Shown here: one piece after another, positions 1-8,816 of the stretch
How the letters are laid out: the number at the start of each line of letters is the position of its first letter
How positions within the stretch are numbered: the first letter of the stretch is position 1
Source: Porticoccaceae bacterium
GTDB taxonomy: Bacteria; Pseudomonadota; Gammaproteobacteria; Pseudomonadales; Porticoccaceae
Length of the DNA stretch: 64,000 nt
Reading direction: 5' to 3'
Assembly: GCA_021773435.1 (NCBI GenBank)
Contig: JAJFKC010000010.1
Coordinates: 124,001-188,000 of the forward strand
The notes under the pieces: generated by a model
The model's database searches: none
Seen by the model: only the letters and a program-made list of their open reading frames with translations
Told to the model about the DNA's origin: nothing
Position numbers and translations under genes: made by a program

Positions 1-237
1 ATGGGTACGCAATATCGGTCGGCTATTTATTGCTATGGCGAGGACCAGCTTAAACAGGCCCTGGCAACACGAGATACATATCAGTCAGCCCTGAAAGAGA
101 GCCGCTACCCTGATGTGACCACAGAAATCTGCGAGGCACCTGAGTTTTACTACGCTGAACATTATCATCAGCAGTATTTGTCGAAGGTGCCCGATGGTTA
201 TTGCAGCCTGCGCGGTACCGGTGTGAGTTGTGTGTAA
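1..237 (+). CDS. msrA: Peptide methionine sulfoxide reductase MsrA, C-terminal part
   Basis: The first 78 codons read as the C-terminal part of MsrA, which reduces methionine-S-sulfoxide in proteins. The stretches GTQYRSAIY and [16 protein letters not shown] are hallmarks of the family, and the protein ends with a short Gly/Cys-containing tail (GTGVSCV) as MsrA proteins often do. The catalytic GCFW region lies outside the window, so the gene is cut by the window edge and is not broken. The next gene follows within about 10 bp and may be co-transcribed. Confidence 0.93.
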   Translation: MGTQYRSAIYCYGEDQLKQALATRDTYQSALKESRYPDVTTEICEAPEFYYAEHYHQQYLSKVPDGYCSLRGTGVSCV

Positions 238-244
238 ATGATGA

Positions 245-706
245 TTGTCGAAGACACCTCGTAAGGAAATGAAAGCTGGGTCGGATGTAAGCCCTTGCGG
301 TAAGGGTGTCCCGATAGAAGAGCCCGGTATTGTCTACGATGGCGATTGCCCCTTTTGCTCATGGTACGTTGATCACCTCGCGGGTAGCTGCGATCTGCGA
401 AAGATTGATGCGCGCACTCGCAGCGATGTGGTGGAACTATTGGATGGCATGGCTATCGACATTGATCGCGATATGGTGCTGCTTGAACAGGGGCAGGTAT
501 ATCGGGGCGCGGAGGCGCTTTATCGGCTTGCGCGGAAAGAGAGTGAGGGCCCTGGTCGTGGCAATCGCGGGTTTGATTGGCTGCAAGGTGCGGTGTTCAG
601 ATGGCGTCCGCTAGCGATCATGCTTTATCCCATACTACGTTTGTTGAGAACGCTCTACCTTCGCTTGTCTGGGCGCGGCAGAATTCATCCCAGCGTAAAA
701 AATTAG
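245..706 (+). CDS. DCC-family (DUF393) thiol-disulfide oxidoreductase-like protein
   Basis: A 153-residue protein with the family signature DGDCPFC around residues 33-39, where the two cysteines form a CxxC thioredoxin-like pair, followed by a conserved C-terminal region rich in Arg and Leu (YPILRLLRTLYLRL). DCC proteins are predicted thiol oxidoreductases of unknown substrate. The start is uncertain: the first possible start is TTG at 245; an ATG at 269 has an AAGGA directly against it, which is too close for a good ribosome site. The conserved domain begins after both. It lies just downstream of msrA, which suits a redox role, though that link is only contextual. Confidence 0.8.
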   Translation: MSKTPRKEMKAGSDVSPCGKGVPIEEPGIVYDGDCPFCSWYVDHLAGSCDLRKIDARTRSDVVELLDGMAIDIDRDMVLLEQGQVYRGAEALYRLARKESEGPGRGNRGFDWLQGAVFRWRPLAIMLYPILRLLRTLYLRLSGRGRIHPSVKN

Positions 707-907
707 CGTGACAGTATGAACCTGCCGCCGATCTCATCGCAAAATAGTATTTGCTTTCGGAACGGAAAATCGCTGATTGTATAGGTAGATTGGTAGACGA
801 GAGGATAGATGGGAGATTTTTTTAGAAGCAATGCTGATTAGACCGAAAACTCGAATCTGTACCTGAGGCCGCCTGATGAGAATAACAACAAATGAGCGGA
901 TGCGCGG

Positions 908-2095
908 GTGAACGGGTTTAACGATACGGGGCTTGAGGGCAGTGCGCTGGTGCTGTTGTCGCTCGGCGCAATATTTCTCCTCGGTCTTGCTACTGACCTG
1001 CTTGGTCAGAGAACATTTTTACCGCGTGTAACGTTGTTGTTGGTGTTTGGTGCGATTATTGGGCCAGCGGCATTAGATTTGATCCCTGACGTTATTATCC
1101 ACCGGTTTGAATTAATTACTGATATCACGCTATTAATGATTGGTTTTTTGCTCGGGGGGAAATTAACGCTCACCTCGATCCGCGAGATGGGTTCGCAGTT
1201 GTTATGGGTGTCTTTAATCGCTGCTCTGGGCGCAGCTGCGGTCGTTTTTATTGGCTTGTATGCCATAGGCTTGCCTTTGGGTTTGGCTATTTTGTTGGGC
1301 TGCATCGCCGCAGCTACGGACCCCATCGCTACTCTGGATGTTATTACTGAATCGGACAGTCGAAGTAGCTTCTCAAAGCTATTGGCCTCCATCGTTGCAG
1401 TTGATGACGCCTGGGCGCTAATTATCTTTAGTCTTGGCTTGACGTTTGTGGCTTCGGTAAATGGCGGTACCGAGATGTCACCGCTGTTAGCAGGTTCGCG
1501 CGATATTGCTGGAGCTTTGTTACTGGGCGTCTTGCTCGGTTTGCCGGGTGCTTACCTGACGGGACGGGTGAGGGATGGTGAGCCTATGCTCACCGAAGCA
1601 CTGGGCCTGGTATTTGTCTGTGGCGGTTTAGCTATCTGGTTTGATGTGTCCTTTCTGCTGGCATCTATGGCAATGGGCATGACGGTCACTAATCTGGCGA
1701 AACACCACGAATACCCGTTCCACGCAATCGAAGGGATCGAGTGGCCCTTTATGGTGATTTTTTTTATCCTCGCCGGGGCCTCACTGGAATTCACTTCAAT
1801 CGGCCAAATTGGATTTATTGGCGCGGTTTATATTACCTGCCGAATTGTCGGTAAGGTCGCTGGCGGCACCGTGGGAGGTGTAGTCAGCAAGGCAGATAAC
1901 ACAACGCAGCGCTGGATGGGCCTGGCCCTGTTGCCGCAGGCAGGCGCCGCGATGGGTATGGCCCTGGTGGCAGCCAACCAGTTCCCTGAGTACAGAAACT
2001 TGCTACTGACGGTCATTATCAGTAGTACGGTGCTGTTTGAACTTGTCGGTCCAGTGTTGACACGTATGGCACTCCAGCACACCGAAGCAAAGTAA
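908..2095 (+). CDS. Cation:proton antiporter (CPA superfamily, Na+/H+ exchanger domain)
   Basis: A 395-residue, almost wholly hydrophobic protein with about 11-12 membrane segments. It carries TDP at about residues 137-139 and an Asp-Asp pair at about 166-167 (AVDDAW). These match the two ion-binding half-helices of NhaA/CPA2-type antiporters, where paired acidic residues usually mean electrogenic exchange. The start is GTG at 908; nearby ATGs at 892 and 900 are out of frame. It probably exchanges Na+ or K+ for protons at the inner membrane. No regulatory RCK/TrkA domain follows. About 200 bp upstream separate it from the DCC gene, so it is likely transcribed on its own. Confidence 0.85.
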   Translation: MNGFNDTGLEGSALVLLSLGAIFLLGLATDLLGQRTFLPRVTLLLVFGAIIGPAALDLIPDVIIHRFELITDITLLMIGFLLGGKLTLTSIREMGSQLLWVSLIAALGAAAVVFIGLYAIGLPLGLAILLGCIAAATDPIATLDVITESDSRSSFSKLLASIVAVDDAWALIIFSLGLTFVASVNGGTEMSPLLAGSRDIAGALLLGVLLGLPGAYLTGRVRDGEPMLTEALGLVFVCGGLAIWFDVSFLLASMAMGMTVTNLAKHHEYPFHAIEGIEWPFMVIFFILAGASLEFTSIGQIGFIGAVYITCRIVGKVAGGTVGGVVSKADNTTQRWMGLALLPQAGAAMGMALVAANQFPEYRNLLLTVIISSTVLFELVGPVLTRMALQHTEAK

Positions 2096-2401
2096 ATCAC
2101 CGAGCAGCTTCTGTCCCGCCGCTACATAATCTAGGAGCGGTATATTTGCGCAGTCTTTAATGGAAGGTCGTTACAGCCAGGAATCCGTTGCGACGAATTT
2201 AACATTAGGGCTAGGGCTTCGCTGCAATAAATTCAGCGCAACGAGACTTTTGTCGATGGGTGTGGATCGGGCAAAACGTTGACATGTCAACTAAATATCG
2301 ATAGACTCGCGTCGCCTTATTATTGACTACTTCCACTTGTTCGGCCCCGGAAATCTTTTCCTGAATGGCCCCATCCAGGCTTTAGCGGCTTAAATTCATT
2401 T
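2096..2401. other. Intergenic stretch without a recognisable gene
   Basis: About 300 bp between the antiporter and the truncated MFS gene. I see no convincing coding frame, tRNA, hairpin terminator or repeat. It precedes the scar at 2.4-4.0 kb and may contain the old promoter of the MFS gene. Confidence 0.5.
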
Positions 2402-2594
2402 ATGACGACAACGACGACTCCCTCGGTGATGGACGGGCCTCGATTGCCTTTAATGCTGACCGCATTTGCAATCACCGCCGCCAACTTTATGAACGTTCTG
2501 GACCTCACCATCGCAGTGGTTGCGGTGCCGTCTATATCGGGCAGTTTAGGTGCATCTCCCTCTCAAGGTACCTGGGTATTAACCACCTACAGTA
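2402..2594 (+). pseudogene. DHA2-family MFS multidrug transporter, N-terminal fragment
   Basis: The first roughly 64 codons encode the start of an EmrB/FarB-type (DHA2, 14-TM) drug:proton antiporter. The stretch NFMNVLDLTIAVVAVPSI followed by QGTWVLTTYS is the typical first helix and loop of that family. Family resemblance stops at about 2594, and the sequence runs straight into IS3-family transposase coding in the same orientation. Only about one eighth of a normal 500-residue transporter remains. The rest is not found elsewhere in the window, so sequence was deleted as well as interrupted. Confidence 0.8.
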
Positions 2595-2597
2595 TTT

Positions 2598-3191
2598 TGC
2601 GTCCTTTATCCAAAGCCGAACTTAAGCCAACGAAACACGCGCCATAAAGTTTATCCTTATTTACTCAGGCACCTTGAGATTAGCCGAGTCCATCAAGTCT
2701 GGACTATGGACATCATGTACATTGCTATGAGCAGTGGGTTGGTGTGTCTGACGGTGGTGATAGGCTGGTACAGTCGTAAAATTATGCCCTGGCGGCTTTC
2801 AAACAGCCGGGATATCAGTTTCTGCGTGGATGCGCTGGAAGACGCCCTGCACTGCTACGGCAAGCCAGACATCTTTAACACAGATCAGGGGTCACAATAG
2901 AGCAGTAAAGTTTTCACCCAGGTACGCAAAGCCGAGGGCATTCATATCAATATGGACGGCAAGGGTTCATGCCGAGACAACGTGTTTGTAGAGCGACTAT
3001 GGTGTAGCGTAAAGTGCGAAGAAGTCTATTTGAATGCCCATGAATCCATGGATCATGCGAAACAACGGCTGGCGAAATGGATTGATATTTACAATCACGA
3101 GCGCAAACATCAAACGCTGAAAACAACATCGAATCAGATGTATGGCATCGTCGAAGACTTGGAACAAACAGCGCAATCTAGGCGAAAATAA
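2598..3191 (+). pseudogene. IS3-family transposase OrfB, C-terminal remnant (remnant A)
   Basis: Reading one frame from about 2598 gives LYPKPNLS, then YPYLLRHLEISRVHQVW and TMDIMYI, then WYSRKIMPWRLS, YGKPDIFNTDQGSQ and finally VERLWCSVKCEEVYLNA: the DDE integrase core of IS3-family OrfB. A TAG at 2898-2900 interrupts the frame right after the second catalytic Asp (NTDQGSQ). The third acidic residue lies in the C-terminal part (CEEVYL). The N-terminal half of OrfB and all of OrfA are missing; the left side abuts the MFS fragment. A likely right-end inverted repeat follows at about 3205-3229. Confidence 0.88.
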
Positions 3192-3204
3192 TGCCTAAGC
3201 GACC

Positions 3205-3229
3205 TGTCCAAATATCGGGGGATACTTCT
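3205..3229 (+). repeat. Probable right terminal inverted repeat of IS3-family remnant A
   Basis: The sequence beginning TGTCCAAATATCGGGGG, 14 bp after the end of the OrfB remnant, has the TGTCC-AT-rich-CGGGG layout of IS3-family ends. It marks the original right boundary of remnant A. The matching left end is absent, as expected if the left half was deleted. Confidence 0.55.
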
Positions 3230-3611
3230 AACCAACCTTCACCTGTGCGCAGGTACGTGATGTCCCCGCCCAAATCTCGTTGGTGGCAACAGGATTAAAG
3301 TTTTGATTCAGCAAATTATCAGCCACTTGATCGCTGTGTTTTCGCTTCGTGGTCACTTTATAAGCCACACGCTGTATTACTTTAAGATTTAACTGCCGCA
3401 TTTGTTTGTGTACGGTCACGACCAACCTTAAAGCCTTCTTCACGTAATTTCCTGGACAACTCACGACTCTACTACCAAAGCTGCTTCTACCTGCCTTAAA
3501 GAGCGCTTGTGCGCGCCGACACAGGCGCAGCTCATCAGCCGAAATAACCCTGATTGGCCGCTTACGCCAAGCGTAATAGGCAGCTCGACAGACACCCATT
3601 ACGCGGCCCAC
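3228..3611 (-). pseudogene. IS3-family transposase OrfB, N-terminal remnant (remnant B)
   Basis: On the minus strand this reads as the N-terminal part of a second IS3-family OrfB: GVCRAAYYAWRKRP, then RAQALFKAGRSSFGSR, then LNLKVIQRVAYKVTTKRKHS and NLLNQNFNPVATNEIWAG. These are typical of the HTH_21 region before the integrase core. It breaks off where the DDE domain should begin, directly against the right end of remnant A. It belongs to a different IS3 subgroup from remnant A and points the other way. A degraded link with a stop joins it to the OrfA remnant upstream. Confidence 0.82.
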
Positions 3612-3734
3612 GGGAAAATTCGTCGACTGTCCCCAAATGAAACGAGACCTTACTTCATTTTTTTCGCGAAGAAGGTATTAGCCCTTTTTAAAAATATCTT
3701 TTTCCAGCCGCCGGTTTTTAACTTCTTTGCGCAG

Positions 3735-3941
3735 CTAGCTCAGCTCTAGGCGTTCATTCCCCAATAATGACTTGCTCTCTTGCTTCTGCTCTAACTGCTG
3801 TTTCCAGCGAAAAATCATGTTCGGGCGAATATCTAAAGAATCAGCAGCTTGCTGCGTGCTATAACCCTGATCAGTGACTAACGAAACCGCTTCCTCTTTA
3901 AATGCTTGTGGATACTGCTTGTAACTGCGCTTCTCGCTCAT
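3735..3941 (-). pseudogene. IS3-family transposase OrfA remnant (remnant B)
   Basis: A 68-residue product beginning MSEKRSYKQYPQAFKEEAVS, with the helix-turn-helix GYSTQQAADSLDIRPNMIFR typical of IS3 OrfA. A normal OrfA continues into a leucine zipper of about 30 residues; here a stop follows ERLELS. The zipper-like continuation can be seen in decayed form between 3735 and 3611. It sits upstream of the OrfB remnant on the same strand, as in an intact IS3 element. A possible element end lies near 3981-3997. Confidence 0.8.
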
Positions 3942-4206
3942 AAGTACCTCGATAAGTGACTTTGTTCTTGTCTCTTATTGAGGTGTCCAGGGACATTAGG
4001 CCGGAATGCAATTATCTAATAATACATTTGTACTTTTGCTATAAACGAATTGCACTTACTACTTGAGTTCGCGGGTTTTATAACCGCAGGAAGAAACGTA
4101 AACTGGACAACATTCATCACTCCGCCCTTAACTGACGATCCATTAGTTCGAGGTAAAACCAGTTTGATGATTTGTGTTATGGATATTTTAATGCCAGGAA
4201 ATATAT

Positions 4207-5130
4207 GTGATAAAAATTAGACAACTTCAGTTTACTTATCAAGGAGCTGATCAACCGGCACTGGCAAATATTAATCTTTGCGTGAAATCGAAAAGTATAT
4301 TTGGCTTATTGGGCCCTAACGGCGCGGGTAAAACCACGTTATTGTCGATGTTAAGTGGCTTGTTACCACGCCCTGCCAGGTCGATTTTTATCGACGATTG
4401 TGATTTATCCTCAGGCAATAATCCGTGCAATTCAGGCCTATCGTTAGTGCCGCAGGACTACGCTTTTTATCAAAACCTGACGGTCAAAGAAAACCTCAAC
4501 TTCTTTGCAGGTGTGCAGGGCATGGCGAAGCCAGTTTTAAAGACCAGGCTTGGGGAGGTGTCTGAAATTACCGGGCTTCAACAACGTCTCAATCAAAAAG
4601 CAACAACGCTTTCCGGTGGCCTTAAGCGGCGCTTAAACCTGGCTATTGGTTTATTAAATAGCCCTAAACTATTACTGCTGGATGAGCCAACCGTTGGTAT
4701 TGATCCTCATTCGCGGCATTTTATTCTCGAAGCTATCAGAGAGATTAACCGACAGGGCACGACGATTATTTATACCTCGCATTATATGGAGGAGGTGGAA
4801 GCGCTGTGTGACGAAATTGCAGTCCTGGATAAAGGCCAGGTGGTGGTCGAGGGCTCTTTGCAAGCGCTATTGCAGGCCCAGGGCAAACGTTCGCTTTGTG
4901 TTGATCTCATTGATTTACCTGAAGCACAGCAACTTGAAGCACTCGGTAAAATGCCGGGTCTTACCCATAACTCGCTACGGCTCGATATCCCTGTCAGTTC
5001 CGAGGTGGAGATACTGAAAGCCCTCGAAACACTACAGGAGCAGGAGTTAGGCATCGGTCGTATCCATTATGGGGCACATAATCTCGAAGAGTTGTTTCTG
5101 GATATTACTCAGCGCACATTGCGGGATTAA
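4207..5130 (+). CDS. ABC transporter ATP-binding protein of the DAR module
   Basis: A 307-residue ATPase with Walker A GPNGAGKT (residues 36-43), signature LSGG (135-138), Walker B LLLLDE (155-160) and a C-terminal extension of about 85 residues as in ABC-2 drug/lipid exporters. The start is GTG at 4207 with AGGA about 7 bases upstream; the overlapping ATG is followed at once by a stop. The permease gene begins one base after its stop. It probably powers export or membrane placement of a pigment precursor or product, since ABC pairs of this type accompany flexirubin/DAR gene sets. It opens the plus-strand operon 4207-8729. Confidence 0.9.
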   Translation: MIKIRQLQFTYQGADQPALANINLCVKSKSIFGLLGPNGAGKTTLLSMLSGLLPRPARSIFIDDCDLSSGNNPCNSGLSLVPQDYAFYQNLTVKENLNFFAGVQGMAKPVLKTRLGEVSEITGLQQRLNQKATTLSGGLKRRLNLAIGLLNSPKLLLLDEPTVGIDPHSRHFILEAIREINRQGTTIIYTSHYMEEVEALCDEIAVLDKGQVVVEGSLQALLQAQGKRSLCVDLIDLPEAQQLEALGKMPGLTHNSLRLDIPVSSEVEILKALETLQEQELGIGRIHYGAHNLEELFLDITQRTLRD

Positions 5131-5131
5131 C

Positions 5132-6337
5132 ATGAAGCGTCTCTGGTATTTCATACACAAAGAGCTTTTGTTATTAGGGCGAGATCTGCACGGTTTGTTG
5201 CTGCTCTTTGTTATGCCCGCCGTGTTTATTCTTATTATGACCTTTGCCTTGCAAAATCAGTATGCCGATGAAGGTCAGGTAAAAATTGACTATTTCCTTC
5301 TCGACCAGGACGACAGCCCCTTAAGCCGAGAGCTGATCGAGTCATTGGCTCAAATCGATAATCTGCATCGTTTGTCTACAGCTATGAATGAGCAAGCGCT
5401 TCGAGCGGCGACCGCCGAGGATGACAGCAAATTCTTAATGATTATAAATAAGAATTTTGAGCAGCAATTACTGGCTGGTAAGTCGGCCTTGCGACTGGAG
5501 ATTGCTCCCGGCACCAAGCCGGTGATGGTGCACTTAGTCAACGCGCAATTGCAAAATATCCTGGGGCAGCTGTCGCTAAAAATACAGTTGCAAGCCTTAT
5601 TGGCGATGGGTGATCCGGGGGCGGTAGAGACGCTTACGCAAGTTGATGGTAAGGCTTTGGTTACGGTTCAGTCCCTCTATAAAGGTTCTTCAGCTGATAA
5701 AGATAGCCAGGAGAGGCCGTCTTCGGTACAGCAAAATGTCCCTGGCTGGCTATTGTTCTCGATGTTTTTTATTGCCATTCCTTTGTCGAATACACTAATA
5801 AGTGAACGCAGCCAGGGTACTCTGGCACGTTTGCAGAGCATGAACTTTCCCTATTACACGATATTGCTCGGCAAGCTCATCCCTTATTTTTTGATCAACC
5901 TGCTACAGGTCGTCGGTATGTTATTGATAGGGGTTTATCTGGTGCCAATGCTGGGTGGTGAACGCCTCAATCTTGGTAATAGCTTTGCTGGCCTGGCGGT
6001 GATTTCTCTTAGTGCGAGTTTTGCTGCCGTTGCCTACGCATTATTTATAGCGCAATTAGCCAGGACTACGGAGCAAGCTACCATTTTGTCTGGGGTATGT
6101 AATATCATCATGGCCGCTCTCGGTGGGGTGATGGTGCCACGGTTTGTTATGCCCCCGGTGATGCAGGACTTGAGTGTTTTTTCGCCCATGGCCTGGGGCC
6201 TGGATGGCTTTCTTGACATATTGCTACGCAATGGCGGTGTAAATGCAGTGCTTCATGAAGCGGCTGCTTTATCGATCTTTGGTCTGGGCCTGTTGTTGTT
6301 ATCGGCATTTTTATTCTCCCGACCAGGCAAGCACTAA
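5132..6337 (+). CDS. ABC-2 type transporter permease of the DAR module
   Basis: A 401-residue inner-membrane permease: one N-terminal membrane helix (about residues 20-40), a large loop of roughly 170 residues, then about five helices toward the C terminus. This is the usual ABC-2 layout. The start at ATG 5132 fits the family (MKRLWYFIHKELLLLGRDL) and lies immediately after the ATPase stop. An in-frame upstream extension overlapping the ATPase gene is unlikely to be used. It pairs with the ATPase as a half-transporter dimer; the substrate is inferred from context to be an aryl or resorcinol lipid. Confidence 0.87.
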   Translation: MKRLWYFIHKELLLLGRDLHGLLLLFVMPAVFILIMTFALQNQYADEGQVKIDYFLLDQDDSPLSRELIESLAQIDNLHRLSTAMNEQALRAATAEDDSKFLMIINKNFEQQLLAGKSALRLEIAPGTKPVMVHLVNAQLQNILGQLSLKIQLQALLAMGDPGAVETLTQVDGKALVTVQSLYKGSSADKDSQERPSSVQQNVPGWLLFSMFFIAIPLSNTLISERSQGTLARLQSMNFPYYTILLGKLIPYFLINLLQVVGMLLIGVYLVPMLGGERLNLGNSFAGLAVISLSASFAAVAYALFIAQLARTTEQATILSGVCNIIMAALGGVMVPRFVMPPVMQDLSVFSPMAWGLDGFLDILLRNGGVNAVLHEAAALSIFGLGLLLLSAFLFSRPGKH

Positions 6338-6364
6338 TATTAATGAAGTTTTTCTATTGGACAG

Positions 6365-6628
6365 ATGTACATGAATCTTGATGAGCTGAAACAAACACTT
6401 AAAGAGCTGATAGTGGAAGAGTGCGATGTTGATTTAGAGGCCCATGAAATTGACGACGATGAACGTTTGATCGGTAGTGATGGTCGTATGGATCTGGATT
6501 CCCTCGATGCTCTGAGTATTGCTCTCGAAGTCAAAAGTCGTTACGGCAAGCGCATTGACGGAGGCAATGAAACCCGTATGGCCCTGGGTTCGATCTCAGC
6601 GCTAGCCGAATTTATTCTGGCCGAGTGA
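6365..6628 (+). CDS. Acyl carrier protein of the DAR module
   Basis: An 87-residue acidic protein with the phosphopantetheine attachment motif DLDSLDAL; the serine is residue 46. A second in-frame ATG lies two codons on (6371), so the exact N terminus is open. It lies between the ABC permease and a ketosynthase and is the third ACP of the whole cluster. That supports a separate acyl chain built for the resorcinol part. Activation would come from the phosphopantetheinyl transferase at 32152. Confidence 0.9.
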   Translation: MYMNLDELKQTLKELIVEECDVDLEAHEIDDDERLIGSDGRMDLDSLDALSIALEVKSRYGKRIDGGNETRMALGSISALAEFILAE

Positions 6629-6634
6629 GTCTCG

Positions 6635-7813
6635 GTGACTAAGCTTGCCAGGTTAGTGGGCGTGGGTGTGATTAGCGCACAGGGCAAGGGCTGCGAGAAT
6701 AATTTGCGAGGCCTGAATGCAGGTGAAGGTCTTTATCGAAAGCACACGCTAGATAACTTTGATGAGATCGTAGAGGCACCTTATTTATCCGCACATCAGG
6801 ATAGCTTGTCGTCAAATAACGACGAGGCTAATCAAAGCCAATCAGCGATCAAGCATCTCGAATACTTACTTGATTGCGCAGTGCAAGAGGCATTAAGTGG
6901 CGTATCTCTTACCGACGAGGTCCGCAAAACTATACCCCTGTTTATCGGCTCATCGTCCTACGGTATCGGTATCGGTGAAGCGCTGTATCAACAAGCTCTT
7001 AAGCAAGGTGAAGCCGGTACCCCGGTACCGTTGGATGGTTTTACGCAAGTCGGTCATCGCCTGCGCCAAGGTTATGGTCTGCTAGGGCCGGATTACGCCT
7101 ATAACACTGCCTGTACCAGCAGCGCCAATGCTTTACTCAGTGCTGTTAGTAGTATCGCCCAGGGACACAGCGAATACGCTTTGGTGATAGGTCTTGAAAC
7201 CTATAACCTAACGACCCTCGCTGGGTTTTACGGCATGCAATTATTGGCACCTGAAATGATGCGGCCTTTTGATAAACATCGGCAAGGTTTGGTCCTGGGT
7301 GAAGGCTGTGGGGTTTTACTATTGCAGGCCGCTGAAGCAGGCAGTAAGGGTATCACCATTCGAGGTGGTGCCAGTCGTTGCGATACTCACAGTATTGCCG
7401 CGTCAAATCCCGATGGTTCAGCCATCGCTGCGGTGATGGAGGACGCTCTTGAGCAATGCGGTGTGGATGCTGAGGATATTATAGCCATTAAGGCACACGG
7501 TACTGGAAGCCCCCTAAATGATGATGGTGAAGCAGCGGGGATGAAACGGGTGTTTACGAGGGTGCCGCCGTTTTTCTCGCTTAAATCCTATATTGGCCAT
7601 ACTTTGGGTGGCTGTGGTGCTATTGAAACTGCGCTTACAGCGGTTTGTCTGGCTGGGCAAAAGATACCTGCGAGCGCGGGTTTTGAATGTGCCGACGAAA
7701 ACCTGGGGCTTGCGCCCATCCACCAGGCACAGACTGCGGGGCAAGGTTATTACATGCTTAACTTTTTTGGTTTTGGCGGTAACAACTGTAGTCTTATTAT
7801 GCATATTCAATGA
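6635..7813 (+). CDS. Beta-ketoacyl-ACP synthase (FabB/FabF type) of the DAR module
   Basis: A 392-residue decarboxylating ketosynthase. The Cys-His-His triad is present: Cys160 in NTACTSS, His288 in KAHGTGS and His322 in GHTLGGCGA. The start is GTG at 6635, 6 bp after the ACP stop. It should extend an acyl chain on the neighbouring ACP with malonyl units. The next gene encodes a ketosynthase-like protein without the active cysteine, so the two may form a KS/chain-length-factor heterodimer like ApeO/ApeC. Compared with FabF, the region around residues 30-75 is unusually polar. Confidence 0.9.
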   Translation: MTKLARLVGVGVISAQGKGCENNLRGLNAGEGLYRKHTLDNFDEIVEAPYLSAHQDSLSSNNDEANQSQSAIKHLEYLLDCAVQEALSGVSLTDEVRKTIPLFIGSSSYGIGIGEALYQQALKQGEAGTPVPLDGFTQVGHRLRQGYGLLGPDYAYNTACTSSANALLSAVSSIAQGHSEYALVIGLETYNLTTLAGFYGMQLLAPEMMRPFDKHRQGLVLGEGCGVLLLQAAEAGSKGITIRGGASRCDTHSIAASNPDGSAIAAVMEDALEQCGVDAEDIIAIKAHGTGSPLNDDGEAAGMKRVFTRVPPFFSLKSYIGHTLGGCGAIETALTAVCLAGQKIPASAGFECADENLGLAPIHQAQTAGQGYYMLNFFGFGGNNCSLIMHIQ

Positions 7814-7850
7814 CGATGCTTAAGGCCGACACGCAGGGAGTGAACTTTTG

Positions 7851-8729
7851 ATGTTGGAGGTGATATCCCTGGGTGACCATTACGCTCCCGTCGATGATTC
7901 GGAGGGTTTGCCCGAATTACGAGATGAAGTTAATCGTATCTGCGGTGAACGCTTCCGTCGGATTGATCGCTTTATTCAGCTGTGTTTATTAGGCTCAGCT
8001 CGTTGTGTGAAAGGGCAAGCTTTGGGTAGCCAGACGGGACTTTATATTGGCTCTCGATTTGCGGCTATATGCAATACGATCAAGGTGCAGGAGCAAATGT
8101 TTGTCCATGGTCAAATTCCGAAGCCGGCAAATTTTATCAATACGCTGAGTAATTCGGCAGGCTACTACGTAGCGCGAAATCTTAAGTTGCAGGGCAAAAA
8201 CATTTTTGTCTCCCGTGGTAATAATTCTCTGGAAGCCGCTCTGCAATTAGCTCAGCTGGATTTGCGGAGCGCTCAAGTTGATCAAGCGCTGATTGGCGTG
8301 GTTGATGAAGGCGTCCCGGGGCAAGCTACTCATTGTCGACGTATGGGTATTGCCGAGGACACAGCGCTTGGCGAAGGGAGTCAGTGGTTTTTAGTTCGTA
8401 GAGAGTCTGACTCACCGTGCCTGGCCAGGATTATCGACGCACGGACTTTGAGTGATGAAAGTGCGTTACGAGACTGGTTAAGTAGGTATCAAGCGCAGCA
8501 TGAAAACACCTATATTTATTTGGACAAAATTGCTGAACTTCCTGTCAACGGGTTTAACCTGGATATTGAAGCGTATGAGCTGCCGCTAAACTATTACCCA
8601 TCGCGGACGGCGGGTGTTTTATCTCGTTTTATAAAGGAAAAAACCGGTCGGCAAGAAAAGGCTGCGCTCATTACCTTGTGTGGTGATGATGCGGGGCGCA
8701 GTCATGTCACTTATACGGTGGTGGGCTAA
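7851..8729 (+). CDS. Ketosynthase-like protein lacking the active-site Cys (chain-length-factor-like)
   Basis: A protein of about 292 residues resembling the N-terminal half of a ketosynthase. The segment NTLSNSAGYYVAR (about residues 97-109) corresponds to the nucleophile loop of active enzymes, but Ser stands where Cys is expected. The C-terminal His residues of a thiolase fold are also absent because the protein is short. ATG at 7851 is preferred (GGGAG upstream); a TTG one codon earlier is possible. By analogy with ApeC it probably pairs with the KS encoded just upstream and sets chain length. Its own catalytic activity is unlikely. Confidence 0.75.
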   Translation: MLEVISLGDHYAPVDDSEGLPELRDEVNRICGERFRRIDRFIQLCLLGSARCVKGQALGSQTGLYIGSRFAAICNTIKVQEQMFVHGQIPKPANFINTLSNSAGYYVARNLKLQGKNIFVSRGNNSLEAALQLAQLDLRSAQVDQALIGVVDEGVPGQATHCRRMGIAEDTALGEGSQWFLVRRESDSPCLARIIDARTLSDESALRDWLSRYQAQHENTYIYLDKIAELPVNGFNLDIEAYELPLNYYPSRTAGVLSRFIKEKTGRQEKAALITLCGDDAGRSHVTYTVVG

Positions 8730-8816
8730 CTTTAGAGAGGTATTGGTAGTACTTGAATCTGCGGGCGCTATCTAAAAGGTCTGGCCGCCCATTTAGGTAA
8801 AAGTGTGCAAAACCCG

